Positions 7,852-15,872 of a stretch of 23,566 nucleotides of DNA are shown one piece after another. Numbering within the stretch: the first letter of the stretch is position 1; each line of letters begins with the position of its first letter. This stretch comes from JAVBPR01 sp031549485 (GTDB lineage: Bacteria > Bacillota > Clostridia > Oscillospirales > Feifaniaceae), in NCBI GenBank assembly GCA_031549485.1, contig JAVBPR010000016.1, forward strand, positions 1 through 23,566, given 5' to 3'. The translations under genes were made by a program, and so were the position numbers. The notes under the pieces are model-generated. The model did no database searches, was not told the origin of the DNA, and saw nothing but the letters and a program-made list of their open reading frames with translations.

Positions 7852-9972
7852 ATGTTTGAAAATTTCAAGGTTTTTGAAACCACGTTTTGCGGACGTCCGC
7901 TTGTAATCGAAACCGGAAAAATGGCACAGCTAGCTAACGGCGCTTGTCTTGTCCGCTATGGCGAAACGGTTATCCACGCCGCCGCGACAATGGCGCCGCA
8001 GCCGCGTCCGGGAATTGATTTTTTCCCGCTTTCGATTGATTTTGAGGAAAAACTTTACGCCGCAGGAAAAATCCCCGGCAGCTTTATGAAAAGAGAAGGC
8101 AGACCGAGCGAAAAGGCGATTCTCATCTCGAGAGTTATCGACCGCCCGATGCGCCCGCTTTTCCCGAAAGATATGCGCAACGATGTTTCGATTGTGCTTA
8201 CCGCCATGTCCTATGATCCCGATTGCTCGCCCGAAATCGCGGCGATGCTCGGCGCGTCTATCGCGGTAGCCATTTCGGATATTCCGTGGAACGGCCCGAT
8301 TTCCGGTGCTATTGCCGGGCTTTGTGACGGCGAAATCGTGCTTAACCCCGATTTTGAGCAGCGCAAAACAAGCAAGATGGCGATTACGGTCGCTTCGTCC
8401 GCTAAAAAGGTTGTTATGATCGAAGCCGGCGCCGACCAGGTTCCGGACGATATCGTGTTCGACGGCATCATGAAAGCGCACGAAGAAAGCCAGAAAATAA
8501 TCGAGTTTATCAATAAAATCACCGCGGAAATCGGCAAAGAAAAGGTTTCTTTCCCATCTATTACCGTGCCGGAAGAAATTTTCGACGATGTTGCCGCAAT
8601 CTGCACCGACGACGTAAAAAAAGCACTCGACACCGACGACAAAACCGTCCGCGACGCTGCGCTTGGCGTTGTTTATGCCGATGTTAAAGAAAAACTCGCC
8701 GAGAAATATCCCGACGAGGAAGCAAATATAAACGAAGCTCTTTACAAACTTCAGAAAAAGATTGTCCGCCAGTGGCTTCTCGAGGGAAAACGCTGTGACG
8801 GCAGGGGCATGATGGATATCCGTCCGCTCGCCTCCGAGGTTTCGCTTCTCCCGCGCGTGCACGGTTCGGGACTTTTCACAAGAGGTCAAACCCAGGTTCT
8901 TTCGATTGTCACCCTCGGCCAGCTCAACGAGCATCAGATTGTCGACGGCATTGACGAGGAAGAATACAAAAGATATATGCACCAGTATAATTTCCCGTCC
9001 TACTCGGTCGGTGAAACGAGGCCGTCAAGAGGCCCCGGCCGCCGCGAGATTGGTCACGGCGCACTTGCGGAGCGCGCGCTTGTTCCGGTTCTCCCGGACG
9101 AGGCGGAGTTCCCGTATTGTATCAGAGTTGTTTCGGAGGTTCTTTCGTCCAACGGCTCGACTTCGCAGGGCGCTATTTGCGGCTCCACCCTCGCGCTTAT
9201 GGACGCGGGCGTTCCGCTTAAAGCCCCGGTTGCGGGAATTTCATGCGGCCTTGTAACAAGCGGCGACGAGTGGAAAACCTTTATGGATATCCAGGGGCTT
9301 GAAGACTTTTTCGGCGATATGGACTTTAAAGTCGGCGGAACAAAAGACGGAATCACCGCGATTCAGATGGACCTTAAAATCGACGGACTAACACCCGAAA
9401 TCATCAAATCCGCATTTGAAATCACCAAAAAAGGCAGATTCCAGATTCTCGACGATGTAATGCTAAAGGCAATAGCAGAGCCGCGCGCGGAAGTTTCCAA
9501 ATACGCGCCGAAGATGATTGTGATGCAGATTGACGTCGATAAAATCCGCGATGTTATCGGAAAAGGCGGAAGCGTTATTCAGAAACTTGTCGCCGATACC
9601 GGCGCAAAAATCGATATAGAAGATGACGGGCGCATCTTCATCGCCGCGGTTGACAAAGCCGCCGGTGAAAAAGCGCAAAGAGCTATCGAAGCCATCGTAT
9701 TCGATCCCGAAATCGGCGACACCTTCCTCGGAACGGTAACCCGCCTTATGACCTTCGGCGCGTTTGTCGAATTCGCACCGGGTAAAGAGGGGCTCGTCCA
9801 TATCAGCAAGCTCGCAAAAGAGCGGGTTGAAAAGGTGGAGGACGTTGTTTCGATAGGCGATGAAATCGTTGTTAAGGTTGTCGAAATAGACGACAAAGGA
9901 AGAATAAATCTTTCGAGAAAAGACGCTTTGCTTGATATGGAAAAAGCAAACGCCGAAAAAACAGCAGAGTAA
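7852..9972 (+). CDS. pnp: Polyribonucleotide nucleotidyltransferase (PNPase)
   Basis: This 706-residue 3'-to-5' phosphorolytic exoribonuclease takes part in mRNA decay. Two RNase PH domains are joined by an all-helical linker. The GRGRREIGHGALAER-type segment of the second core (seen as GPGRREIGHGALAERAL) is present. A KH domain follows with GKGG at 570-573, then an S1 domain from about 620 to 690 (FLGTVTRLMTFGAFVEF). I chose the ATG at 7852: GGAGG lies at 7842-7846 and MFENFKVFETTFCGRPL fits the family start. An in-frame ATG at 7768 would put the start inside the leader hairpin. The gene ends 6 nt before a strong terminator. Confidence 0.98.
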   Translation: MFENFKVFETTFCGRPLVIETGKMAQLANGACLVRYGETVIHAAATMAPQPRPGIDFFPLSIDFEEKLYAAGKIPGSFMKREGRPSEKAILISRVIDRPMRPLFPKDMRNDVSIVLTAMSYDPDCSPEIAAMLGASIAVAISDIPWNGPISGAIAGLCDGEIVLNPDFEQRKTSKMAITVASSAKKVVMIEAGADQVPDDIVFDGIMKAHEESQKIIEFINKITAEIGKEKVSFPSITVPEEIFDDVAAICTDDVKKALDTDDKTVRDAALGVVYADVKEKLAEKYPDEEANINEALYKLQKKIVRQWLLEGKRCDGRGMMDIRPLASEVSLLPRVHGSGLFTRGQTQVLSIVTLGQLNEHQIVDGIDEEEYKRYMHQYNFPSYSVGETRPSRGPGRREIGHGALAERALVPVLPDEAEFPYCIRVVSEVLSSNGSTSQGAICGSTLALMDAGVPLKAPVAGISCGLVTSGDEWKTFMDIQGLEDFFGDMDFKVGGTKDGITAIQMDLKIDGLTPEIIKSAFEITKKGRFQILDDVMLKAIAEPRAEVSKYAPKMIVMQIDVDKIRDVIGKGGSVIQKLVADTGAKIDIEDDGRIFIAAVDKAAGEKAQRAIEAIVFDPEIGDTFLGTVTRLMTFGAFVEFAPGKEGLVHISKLAKERVEKVEDVVSIGDEIVVKVVEIDDKGRINLSRKDALLDMEKANAEKTAE

Positions 9973-9975
9973 ATG

Positions 9976-10005
9976 AAAGCCCCGCCCAAACGGGCGGGGC
10001 TTTTT
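9976..10005 (+). terminator. Rho-independent terminator of pnp
   Basis: GCCCCGCCC (9979-9987) pairs perfectly with GGGCGGGGC (9992-10000) around AAAC. Three A's stand before the stem and TTTTT after it (10001-10005). It ends the long ribosome/RNA operon. Confidence 0.95.
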
Positions 10006-10022
10006 GATAAAGAGGAAGACAG

Positions 10023-11276
10023 ATGATAAAACGCAAAAACCTTTCCTGCGGAGCAACGCTGATAACCGAAAAATTGCCGTATATCCAAAGCGCGAGCGTC
10101 GGCATTTTTGTTAAAAGCGGAGCTTCTCACGAGCCGGAAGAATTATGCGGAATGTCGCATTTTATCGAGCATATGTTGTTTAAAGGAACAAAAACGCGCT
10201 CCGCTTCCGACCTTGCGAACGCTTTTGAAATTATAGGAGGCCAGAGCAATGCCTATACTTCCAAAGGAACAACCGTTTTTTATGCAAAAACGCTCGATTC
10301 GCATCTTGCGCAAGGGATTGAGCTTCTCGGGGATATGATATGCAGCCCCGCTTTTGTGAAAAACGATGTCGAGCTTGAGCGCGGCGTTATTTTGGAAGAA
10401 ATAAATATGTATCAGGACAGCCCGGAGGATTTGGTCGCCGACAAACTTTTTGAAAAAGTTTGGGCGGGCAACGCTCTCGGCAGGGAAATTCTCGGCACAC
10501 CTGAAACCCTTAAAACATTCACCTCGGAAAAAATCGCGCAATATCACGGCGAAAACTATACTGCCGAAAATATTGTGATTTCGATTGCCGGAAATTTCGA
10601 TGAAGAAGCGATATCTCAGGCGTGTGAAAAAGCGTTTTTCGGCTTGCCGCGCGGAAAGAGCAGAGAGCCGCTGCCGGAGGCGGATTTCTACCGTGCGCGG
10701 ATTCAAACGAGCAAAGAAATAGAGCAAAATCACATATGTTTCGGCTTTAACGGCCTCAAAACAGACGACGAGCAAAGGTATACGATGGCGCTTGCAAACA
10801 ACATTTTGGGAAACGGGATGAGTTCGCGCCTATTTATGAAACTGCGGGAAAAGCTCGGGCTTGTTTACAGCATATACAGCTTTTTAATGCCTCATGAAAA
10901 CGGCGGAATGGCGGGCGTTTATTCGGCGCACAGCAAGGAAAACGAGAAAAAAACAGCCGAAGCGATAACCGAAGAGCTCGCTTTGTTTGTCTCGGAAGGG
11001 GTTACCGAAAACGAGCTTACAAGGGCGAAAGAAAGCATGAAAACGAACATCGTCATGGGCCTTGAAAGCAGCTATAGCAGAATGGCGCACAACGCGAAAG
11101 GCATGATGAATTTCGGCAGGATTTTATCTGCGGAACAGATGATAGATTTGGTGGATAATGCGAGCATAGAAAAAATCGCAAAGCTGTCAAAAAGGATTTT
11201 TTCAAACGAAAGTTTTTCGATTTCCGCGCTTGGGAAACCGCTTTCGAAATCCTTTTATGAAGAACTTAAAATATAG
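10023..11276 (+). CDS. M16 family zinc peptidase (MlpA/YmxG-like)
   Basis: This 417-residue protein of the pitrilysin/processing-peptidase family has the inverted zinc motif HFIEH (46-50). The downstream glutamate-rich ELERGVILEEI segment (about 117-127) supplies the third ligand. The C-terminal half carries the inactive M16 domain, including the GNGMSSRLFMKLREKLGLVYS signature. No signal peptide is seen, so it acts in the cytoplasm. A single M16 gene downstream of pnp is usual in Bacillota (B. subtilis mlpA/ymxG); its substrate is not known. The ATG at 10023 has a modest AGAGGA upstream. The pnp terminator lies between, so it needs read-through or its own promoter. I could not place one with confidence. 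Confidence 0.93.
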   Translation: MIKRKNLSCGATLITEKLPYIQSASVGIFVKSGASHEPEELCGMSHFIEHMLFKGTKTRSASDLANAFEIIGGQSNAYTSKGTTVFYAKTLDSHLAQGIELLGDMICSPAFVKNDVELERGVILEEINMYQDSPEDLVADKLFEKVWAGNALGREILGTPETLKTFTSEKIAQYHGENYTAENIVISIAGNFDEEAISQACEKAFFGLPRGKSREPLPEADFYRARIQTSKEIEQNHICFGFNGLKTDDEQRYTMALANNILGNGMSSRLFMKLREKLGLVYSIYSFLMPHENGGMAGVYSAHSKENEKKTAEAITEELALFVSEGVTENELTRAKESMKTNIVMGLESSYSRMAHNAKGMMNFGRILSAEQMIDLVDNASIEKIAKLSKRIFSNESFSISALGKPLSKSFYEELKI

Positions 11277-11291
11277 GCCGGAGGGATAATT

Positions 11292-12728
11292 ATGGCAGAT
11301 AATAAAATGGTAAAAGAAATCACCGCCATGGAGGTCGATTTCGCAAAATGGTACACCGATGTCGTGAAAAAAGCGGACCTGGCGGATTACAGCAGCGTCA
11401 GGGGCTGTATGATTGTGCGCCCGTACGGGTACGCGATTTGGGAGAATTGCCAAAAAATTCTCGACACGAGGTTTAAAGAGCTGGGGCACTGCAATGTCGC
11501 GATGCCGATGTTCATTCCCGAAAGCCTTTTGCAAAAGGAAAAAGACCACGTTGAGGGCTTTGCGCCCGAAGTCGCGTGGGTAACGCACGGCGGAACCGAG
11601 AAACTCGCCGAGCGGCTTTGCGTCCGCCCGACAAGCGAAACGCTTTTTTGCGAGCACTATAAAAATATTGTCGAGAGCTACCGCGATTTGCCGAAACTTT
11701 ATAATCAGTGGTGTTCGGTTGTGCGCTGGGAAAAAACCACCCGCCCGTTTCTTCGTACCCTTGAATTTTTCTGGCAGGAGGGGCACACGATTCACGCAAC
11801 CGCAGAGGAAGCGATAGCGGAAACCGAGCAGATGCTCGGCGTCTACGCCGATTTTCTTGAGGGTAGTCTTGCAATTCCTGTTATTAAAGGAAGAAAAACC
11901 GACAAGGAAAAATTTGCAGGCGCGGAAATTACATACACAGTCGAAGCTATGATGCATGACGGAAAAGCGCTTCAGTCGGGCACTTCGCACTATTTCGGCG
12001 ACGGATTCGCAAGGGCGTTTGAGATTCAATATCAGGATAAAGATAATAAACTTCAGTATCCGCACCAGACCTCGTGGGGGATGAGCACCCGCATTATCGG
12101 CGGAATAATCATGACTCACGGCGACGACAACGGACTTGTGCTGCCTCCGGCTATCGCGCCGACACAGGCGGTTATTATCCCGATTGCCGCGCATAAAGGC
12201 GGAGTTATCGAAAAGGCGGAAGAGCTTCTAAAAACGCTTAAAGAAGCGGGCGTTCGCGTCAGTGTGGACAGCAGCGACCAGTCTCCCGGCTGGAAATTCG
12301 CCGAATACGAGATGAAAGGCGTGCCGCTTCGCGTTGAAATCGGACCGCGCGATATCGAGGCAGGAACCTGCGTTATAGTTGCGCGCGACAACCGCGAAAA
12401 AACCGTTTGCGCTATTGACGATATTGCGGAAAAGGTTAAGGAAGAGCTTAAAAACCTGCATAACCGCATTTTTGAAAAAGCAAAGAAAAACCGCGAGGAG
12501 CGCTCGTTTACCGCGGCAAATCTCGACGAAATCATGAGATATGCGGACGGAAAAGGTTGCTTTATCACAACCCAGTGGTGCGGCGATCGTGCCTGCGAAG
12601 AATTGCTGAAAGAAAAAGCGGGGCTCACATCAAGATGTATGCCGTTTGGCGCCGAGCCTGTCGGCGATACCTGCCCGATTTGCGGCAAAAAAGGTGACAA
12701 GACGATTATCTGGGGCAAAGCATATTGA
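11292..12728 (+). CDS. proS: Prolyl-tRNA synthetase, short (archaeal/eukaryal-type) form
   Basis: This 478-residue class II synthetase charges tRNA-Pro. It is the ProS type 3 form: it lacks the editing insertion of the long bacterial form and instead has a C-terminal extension with a Cys cluster and a terminal tyrosine. Motif 2 is visible as RWEKTTRPFLRTLEFFWQEG. The tail shows WCGDRACEE, SRCMPFG and DTCPICGKK, a likely zinc site, and ends WGKAY. The ATG at 11292 follows GGAGG across 11279-11283, 15 nt after the M16 gene, so the two are probably cotranscribed. There is no T-box leader because there is no room for one. Confidence 0.97.
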   Translation: MADNKMVKEITAMEVDFAKWYTDVVKKADLADYSSVRGCMIVRPYGYAIWENCQKILDTRFKELGHCNVAMPMFIPESLLQKEKDHVEGFAPEVAWVTHGGTEKLAERLCVRPTSETLFCEHYKNIVESYRDLPKLYNQWCSVVRWEKTTRPFLRTLEFFWQEGHTIHATAEEAIAETEQMLGVYADFLEGSLAIPVIKGRKTDKEKFAGAEITYTVEAMMHDGKALQSGTSHYFGDGFARAFEIQYQDKDNKLQYPHQTSWGMSTRIIGGIIMTHGDDNGLVLPPAIAPTQAVIIPIAAHKGGVIEKAEELLKTLKEAGVRVSVDSSDQSPGWKFAEYEMKGVPLRVEIGPRDIEAGTCVIVARDNREKTVCAIDDIAEKVKEELKNLHNRIFEKAKKNREERSFTAANLDEIMRYADGKGCFITTQWCGDRACEELLKEKAGLTSRCMPFGAEPVGDTCPICGKKGDKTIIWGKAY

Positions 12729-12738
12729 CGCTTCGCTC

Positions 12739-12765
12739 CAAAAGGGGGGACAACCCCCCCTTTTG
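12739..12765 (+). terminator. Rho-independent terminator of proS
   Basis: CAAAAGGGGGG (12739-12749) pairs with the C-run and TTTTG (12754-12765) around ACAA, with one extra C bulged. Because the A-run mirrors the T-run, it can work on both strands. Confidence 0.8.
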
Positions 12766-12769
12766 TAAT

Positions 12770-12834
12770 CCCCCCGCACTGCCACTTGTGGCAGTGATTA
12801 AGGGGTAAATCTGCGGCGCATGTCCGCAGATTTA
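12770..12834. repeat. Two further perfect hairpins upstream of pyrE
   Basis: CACTGCCAC (12777-12785) and GTGGCAGTG (12788-12796) form a 9-bp stem with a 2-nt gap. CCCC and GGGG runs outside it (12770-12775, 12802-12805) can extend the pairing. Next, TAAATCTGCGG (12806-12816) pairs with CCGCAGATTTA (12824-12834), an 11-bp perfect stem with a 7-nt loop. Neither has a T-tract. With the terminator before them they fill the proS-pyrE gap with tandem inverted repeats. They could be a dispersed genomic repeat or leader structure for pyrE. Confidence 0.7.
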
Positions 12835-12866
12835 CGATTTAAAAGTAATACCCAAAGGAGCTTTTT

Positions 12867-13520
12867 ATGATAAGCGAGAAAAAGATAGAATTTATAGAGT
12901 TTATGCTTTCGGCAAATGTGCTGAAATTCGGCGAATTTAAGACCAAAAGCGGAAGACTTTCGCCGTATTTTATCAACACAGGAAGCTATGAAAAGGGAAG
13001 CCAAATTTCAAAGCTCGGGGATTTTTATGCCGAGCTTGTAAAAGAAGCGGCGCCCGATTTTGACGCGATGTTCGGGCCGGCATATAAAGGAATTCCGCTT
13101 GCCGCCGCCGCCGCGGGCGCGATTTTCCGCAATTTCGGAATCGACAAGCCGTATTTTTTCAACCGCAAGGAAGAAAAAGACCACGGCGAGGGCGGAAGCC
13201 TTGTCGGATATAAACCGAAAGACGGCGATAATATTATCATTATCGAAGATGTTATAACGGCGGGAACGGCGGTGCGCGAAACGGTTCCGATACTGAGGGC
13301 GGCAGCTGATGTGAAAATCACCGATATGTTTATCTCGGTAAACCGCGCGGAAATCGGCGCAGAGGGCGGCAAAACCGCCTCCGAAGAAATCTATGAAAAC
13401 TTCGGAATCAAGGTTCATTCTATAATCGATGTTCGCGATATTTTAAGCTATCTTGAAAAAAAAGGCGAGGCGGACCTTGTCGCAAAAATGAAAGAATATA
13501 TGGAAAAATATTGCAGGTAA
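12867..13520 (+). CDS. pyrE: Orotate phosphoribosyltransferase
   Basis: This 217-residue enzyme joins orotate to PRPP to form OMP, the fifth step of pyrimidine synthesis. The PRPP-binding motif is IIIIEDVITAGTAVRE (123-138). The flexible catalytic loop is visible as FNRKEEKDHGEGG (98-110). The ATG at 12867 follows AAAGGAG at 12854-12860. It stands alone here, bounded by terminators on both sides, with no other pyr gene in the window. No recognisable PyrR-binding attenuator precedes it. The 11-bp hairpin at 12806-12834 would lie in its leader if transcription starts upstream of it. Confidence 0.96.
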   Translation: MISEKKIEFIEFMLSANVLKFGEFKTKSGRLSPYFINTGSYEKGSQISKLGDFYAELVKEAAPDFDAMFGPAYKGIPLAAAAAGAIFRNFGIDKPYFFNRKEEKDHGEGGSLVGYKPKDGDNIIIIEDVITAGTAVRETVPILRAAADVKITDMFISVNRAEIGAEGGKTASEEIYENFGIKVHSIIDVRDILSYLEKKGEADLVAKMKEYMEKYCR

Positions 13521-13529
13521 AACACATAC

Positions 13530-13564
13530 AAAAATCCCCGCGCCTTGAAGCTCGGGGATTTTTT
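13530..13564 (+). terminator. Rho-independent terminator of pyrE
   Basis: AAAATCCCCG (13531-13540) pairs with CGGGGATTTT (13553-13562) around a 12-nt loop, ending in a T-run to 13564. Confidence 0.9.
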
Positions 13565-13579
13565 GCGCGGTTTTTCGCC

Positions 13580-13608
13580 TTGCAAAAAAGAAAACAAAAG
13601 AATATTCT
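13580..13608 (+). promoter_or_regulatory. Candidate promoter of the DUF4349 lipoprotein gene
   Basis: TTGCAA (13580-13585) and TATTCT (13603-13608) are 17 nt apart in an A-rich spacer, between the pyrE terminator and the next gene. Confidence 0.55.
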
Positions 13609-13665
13609 AAAATTGCCGAAACAAAGTTTGGAGTTTTTTCGTCTAATTTGAAAAAGGAGGCTGTT

Positions 13666-14571
13666 ATGAAAAAGAGAATTTTACCCGTTGCCCTTGTCTT
13701 TGTTTTTATATTTCTTGCCGGATGTTCGGCAAAAATGGGGCCTGACGGTTTTAATGATGTAAGCGGATCCAAAGGCGAACTTAACATGCCCAATGACAAT
13801 TACGGTTACGACCGTGACTATGCGCCAACCGTGCCCGAAGAGCCAAGCCAGGGCGGCGCAGTGGCGCCCGATACTTACGAGAAGAAAATTATAATCAACG
13901 CGAGCATGACGGTGCAGGTCAAAGATGTTGCGATAGCTTATGAAAAGTTTCTCGAGGCGGCGCGCACAAACGGCGGGTATGAATTTTCCTCGTCAAAATC
14001 GGAACACGGCAATTCGATTAGAATAACCGCGGTTTTCAAAATCGCGCCTTCAAAGCTCGATACACTTATGTCGTCGCTGCGCGGAGAGGGCAAGATGTTA
14101 AGCGAGAACAAGGAAAGCGCGGATGTCACCGACGAATATTATGACGCCGAAATCCGACTTGATACCATGAGAAAGACGCTTGAAAAATACTATCAGTTCT
14201 TGAATGACGCCAAATCGGTCGAGGATATGATGAAAATTCAGGCCGAGATAAACAGGATAACGGCCGATATCGAGAGTCTCACCGGCAAACTTCAACGACT
14301 GACAAAAGACACAAAAGAGGCGACTCTCGAAATAGTTTTGACCGAGGAATATACGCCCGCCGCGCAGGAAATAAAATGGAATTCACTCAGCTTTTCCGAT
14401 ATGGGCAGGCTAATTAAAAATGTATTCTTGGGAATTTTAAATTTCTTTGTCAGCCTGCTTCAGTGGCTCGCGATAATCATCGCGGGACTATCACCGATTC
14501 TGATTATCGGCGCAGTCGTGCTATTTTTCATTATCAGAAAAAAGAGAAAAAACAAAAATAAAACCGAGTAA
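13666..14571 (+). CDS. DUF4349 domain lipoprotein
   Basis: This 301-residue predicted lipoprotein has a hydrophobic signal and lipobox LAGC with the lipidated cysteine at C20. After a disordered Gly/Pro/Asp-rich stretch (about 25-70) comes the DUF4349 core, with IIINASMTVQVKDV and TDEYYDAEIRLDTMRK segments. Next is a coiled coil (about 160-215), then a hydrophobic span and a very basic tail (RKKRKNKNK). The topology is lipid anchor outside plus a C-terminal transmembrane segment (about 265-292). The family is widespread in Gram-positives; its function is unknown. The ATG at 13666 has AAAGGAGG at 13653-13660; the in-frame TTG at 13648 is upstream of that site and rejected. It is a single-gene unit. 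Confidence 0.88.
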   Translation: MKKRILPVALVFVFIFLAGCSAKMGPDGFNDVSGSKGELNMPNDNYGYDRDYAPTVPEEPSQGGAVAPDTYEKKIIINASMTVQVKDVAIAYEKFLEAARTNGGYEFSSSKSEHGNSIRITAVFKIAPSKLDTLMSSLRGEGKMLSENKESADVTDEYYDAEIRLDTMRKTLEKYYQFLNDAKSVEDMMKIQAEINRITADIESLTGKLQRLTKDTKEATLEIVLTEEYTPAAQEIKWNSLSFSDMGRLIKNVFLGILNFFVSLLQWLAIIIAGLSPILIIGAVVLFFIIRKKRKNKNKTE

Positions 14572-14580
14572 TCGGCGATA

Positions 14581-14620
14581 AAAAACAAAAGCAGGGGGAA
14601 TTCCCCCTGCTTTTGTTTTT
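14581..14620. terminator. Two-way terminator, perfect 40-bp palindrome
   Basis: Bases 14581-14600 are the exact reverse complement of 14601-14620, with a GCAGGGGGAA half-core and A/T-rich ends. It has T-runs on both strands. It serves the DUF4349 gene on the plus strand and the convergent phosphotransferase gene, whose stop starts at 14622. Confidence 0.92.
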
Positions 14621-15519
14621 TATATATCTTTTAAATACCATGTTGGTATCGGATTTTGCATATTATCAAACCAATTTAAAACATCGTTTGCTTGCTTCAT
14701 CATGATATCAAGATCAGACTTCCCGAAAGGAATTGCCCAATAAATCGAGGATAATGTATTGCTGGAAATATAGAAGGCAAGCAGTTTGAAAAATTCCGGT
14801 GGGGGCTCACCGTCAAAGTAACCGCGCAGCTGTCCGGTCGCAAAATAAGGGCTGGCGGCCGCGCTCCATACTATCCGATTAAATTCCTCCCACGGATCGC
14901 CAAAGTCATATCGGTCGAAGTCGATAATTTTGAGTTTCCCTTTTTCAAGCATTATATTTCCTATATGATAATCGCCATGCTGGAAACATTGCGGCCGATT
15001 TTCTAACAAATGCCGATTTTGTTCTATGTAATCAATAACTTTGTCGTCACCGTCAAAGCGCAATCCGCATTCATGGTATTTCTTTATTTTATAATCTGTT
15101 TTCTGATTAAACCGGACAGACCATTTTTCTTGAGTTTCGGGTGCGGGAACAGTATGAATTTTTTTAAGTATTTCACCGGATTTTATGCCGAGATTATATT
15201 GCTCTTTTTCGGAAAGGGTTGGCAAAATGATTTCTAAATCAGCTCCGTCAATCCACTCTTGAAGCAAATATACGCCGTCTTCACAAATCCCGAATTCGAC
15301 AGGGGCGCACATAGGAATGTCCAAATCGGCAAGCTGTTTCAAAATAATATATATAGATTTCCTCATTTCAAAGCGCTGCATTGGAGAGATACGAAGCAGG
15401 TATTTCTCTCCGCCGGATGTCGTTACACAATATTTTTTATCCTCGGACCAGCCTTTTGTAATAGGCTCTTTGTTTATAATCATTTTGTATATAGGAAGAT
15501 TTTGTGAAAATTCACTCAT
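14620..15519 (-). CDS. APH/choline-kinase-fold phosphotransferase family protein
   Basis: This 299-residue protein has the catalytic core of the aminoglycoside phosphotransferase/protein-kinase-like fold. The Brenner motif is HGDYHIGN (181-188) and the metal-binding motif is IDFDR (199-203). An N-lobe strand LLRIS precedes a helix, and the hinge is LLQEWIDG. Such proteins transfer phosphate from ATP to small molecules. The substrate here cannot be told, and calling it a resistance gene would be unsupported. Start: ATG at 15519 with AAGGGG just upstream. The gene is visibly more AT-rich and less rich in GCG/GGC codons than its neighbours. It also has its own promoter and terminators on both sides, suggesting transfer. 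Confidence 0.85.
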   Translation of the reverse strand: MSEFSQNLPIYKMIINKEPITKGWSEDKKYCVTTSGGEKYLLRISPMQRFEMRKSIYIILKQLADLDIPMCAPVEFGICEDGVYLLQEWIDGADLEIILPTLSEKEQYNLGIKSGEILKKIHTVPAPETQEKWSVRFNQKTDYKIKKYHECGLRFDGDDKVIDYIEQNRHLLENRPQCFQHGDYHIGNIMLEKGKLKIIDFDRYDFGDPWEEFNRIVWSAAASPYFATGQLRGYFDGEPPPEFFKLLAFYISSNTLSSIYWAIPFGKSDLDIMMKQANDVLNWFDNMQNPIPTWYLKDI

Positions 15520-15569
15520 AATAGCGCCCCTTAATTCACAGATAAAAATTCACGTGAGTTGTTATCATT

Positions 15570-15598
15570 AGTATAAAAGATTTTTTAAACTGTGGCAA
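15570..15598 (-). promoter_or_regulatory. Promoter of the phosphotransferase gene
   Basis: On the minus strand TTGCCA (15598-15593) and TATACT (15575-15570) are 17 nt apart, close to consensus. They lie about 50 nt upstream of the start codon. Confidence 0.7.
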
Positions 15599-15615
15599 CA
15601 TATGGGGTTGTGTAT

Positions 15616-15645
15616 AAAAAAGAAACTCGCGCTTGGCGAGTTTCT
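15616..15645 (-). terminator. Terminator of the rnhA-iscS-iscU operon
   Basis: AGAAACTCGC (15621-15630) and GCGAGTTTCT (15636-15645) form a 10-bp stem with a 5-nt loop. On the minus strand the stem is followed by a run of T's (complement of 15616-15620). It lies about 230 nt past the iscU stop. Confidence 0.75.
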
Positions 15646-15872
15646 TCTCAAATATTGTAAATTATCAGTTATGCTCCGCTTAAATTACCGTCTTTCTCTG
15701 CGGAGAAAACTTGCGTCGCTTCACTCGCGCGGTTCTCATGGGCGGCACCATCGGTTTCCCCGAGTGGCCCCCTCCCTATCTCCGACGGGTTGGATGCGTT
15801 TGTTCTTCGCGTTCTTTTAATCAAAGCCGCCGCAGGCGGCTTCCAAAATTGTCAATTGTAAATTGTCAACTA
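15646..15872. repeat. Gene-free, repeat-like stretch downstream of iscU
   Basis: No supportable gene is present between the phosphotransferase start (15519) and the iscU stop (15873). Apart from the promoter and terminator listed separately, this part holds ATTGTAA-type heptads at both ends. Three stand in tandem at 15848-15868 and two degenerate ones at 15654-15667. The 19-nt segments 15654-15672 and 15855-15873 agree at 16 positions. Inside are an inverted pair CTCCGC/GCGGAG (15674-15679, 15700-15705) and a hairpin AAGCCGCC/GGCGGCTT (15824-15842). The core is GC-rich and non-coding in appearance. It resembles a dispersed intergenic element. Confidence 0.5.
15824..15842 (-). terminator. Possible first terminator after iscU
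   Basis: AAGCCGCC (15824-15831) and GGCGGCTT (15835-15842) form an 8-bp stem with a 3-nt loop. On the minus strand it is followed only by TTTGATT, so termination may be partial. Confidence 0.45.

Noticed and set aside
7930..8982. Minus-strand open frame of 350 codons opposite pnp
   Set aside because: It is antisense to a conserved PNPase core with biased composition and no family pattern.
11277..11291. T-box leader for proS
   Set aside because: Only 15 nt separate proS from the preceding gene.
11202..12194. Minus-strand open frame of 330 codons opposite the M16 gene and proS
   Set aside because: It spans two conserved genes in antisense and has no coding features of its own.
12729..12866. 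PyrR-type attenuator for pyrE
   Set aside because: The hairpins present do not show the conserved PyrR-binding loop, and the only T-run belongs to the proS terminator upstream.
14620..15519. Calling the phosphotransferase an aminoglycoside-resistance gene
   Set aside because: The catalytic motifs show only the fold. Substrate residues do not identify a drug class, and most family members have other or unknown substrates.
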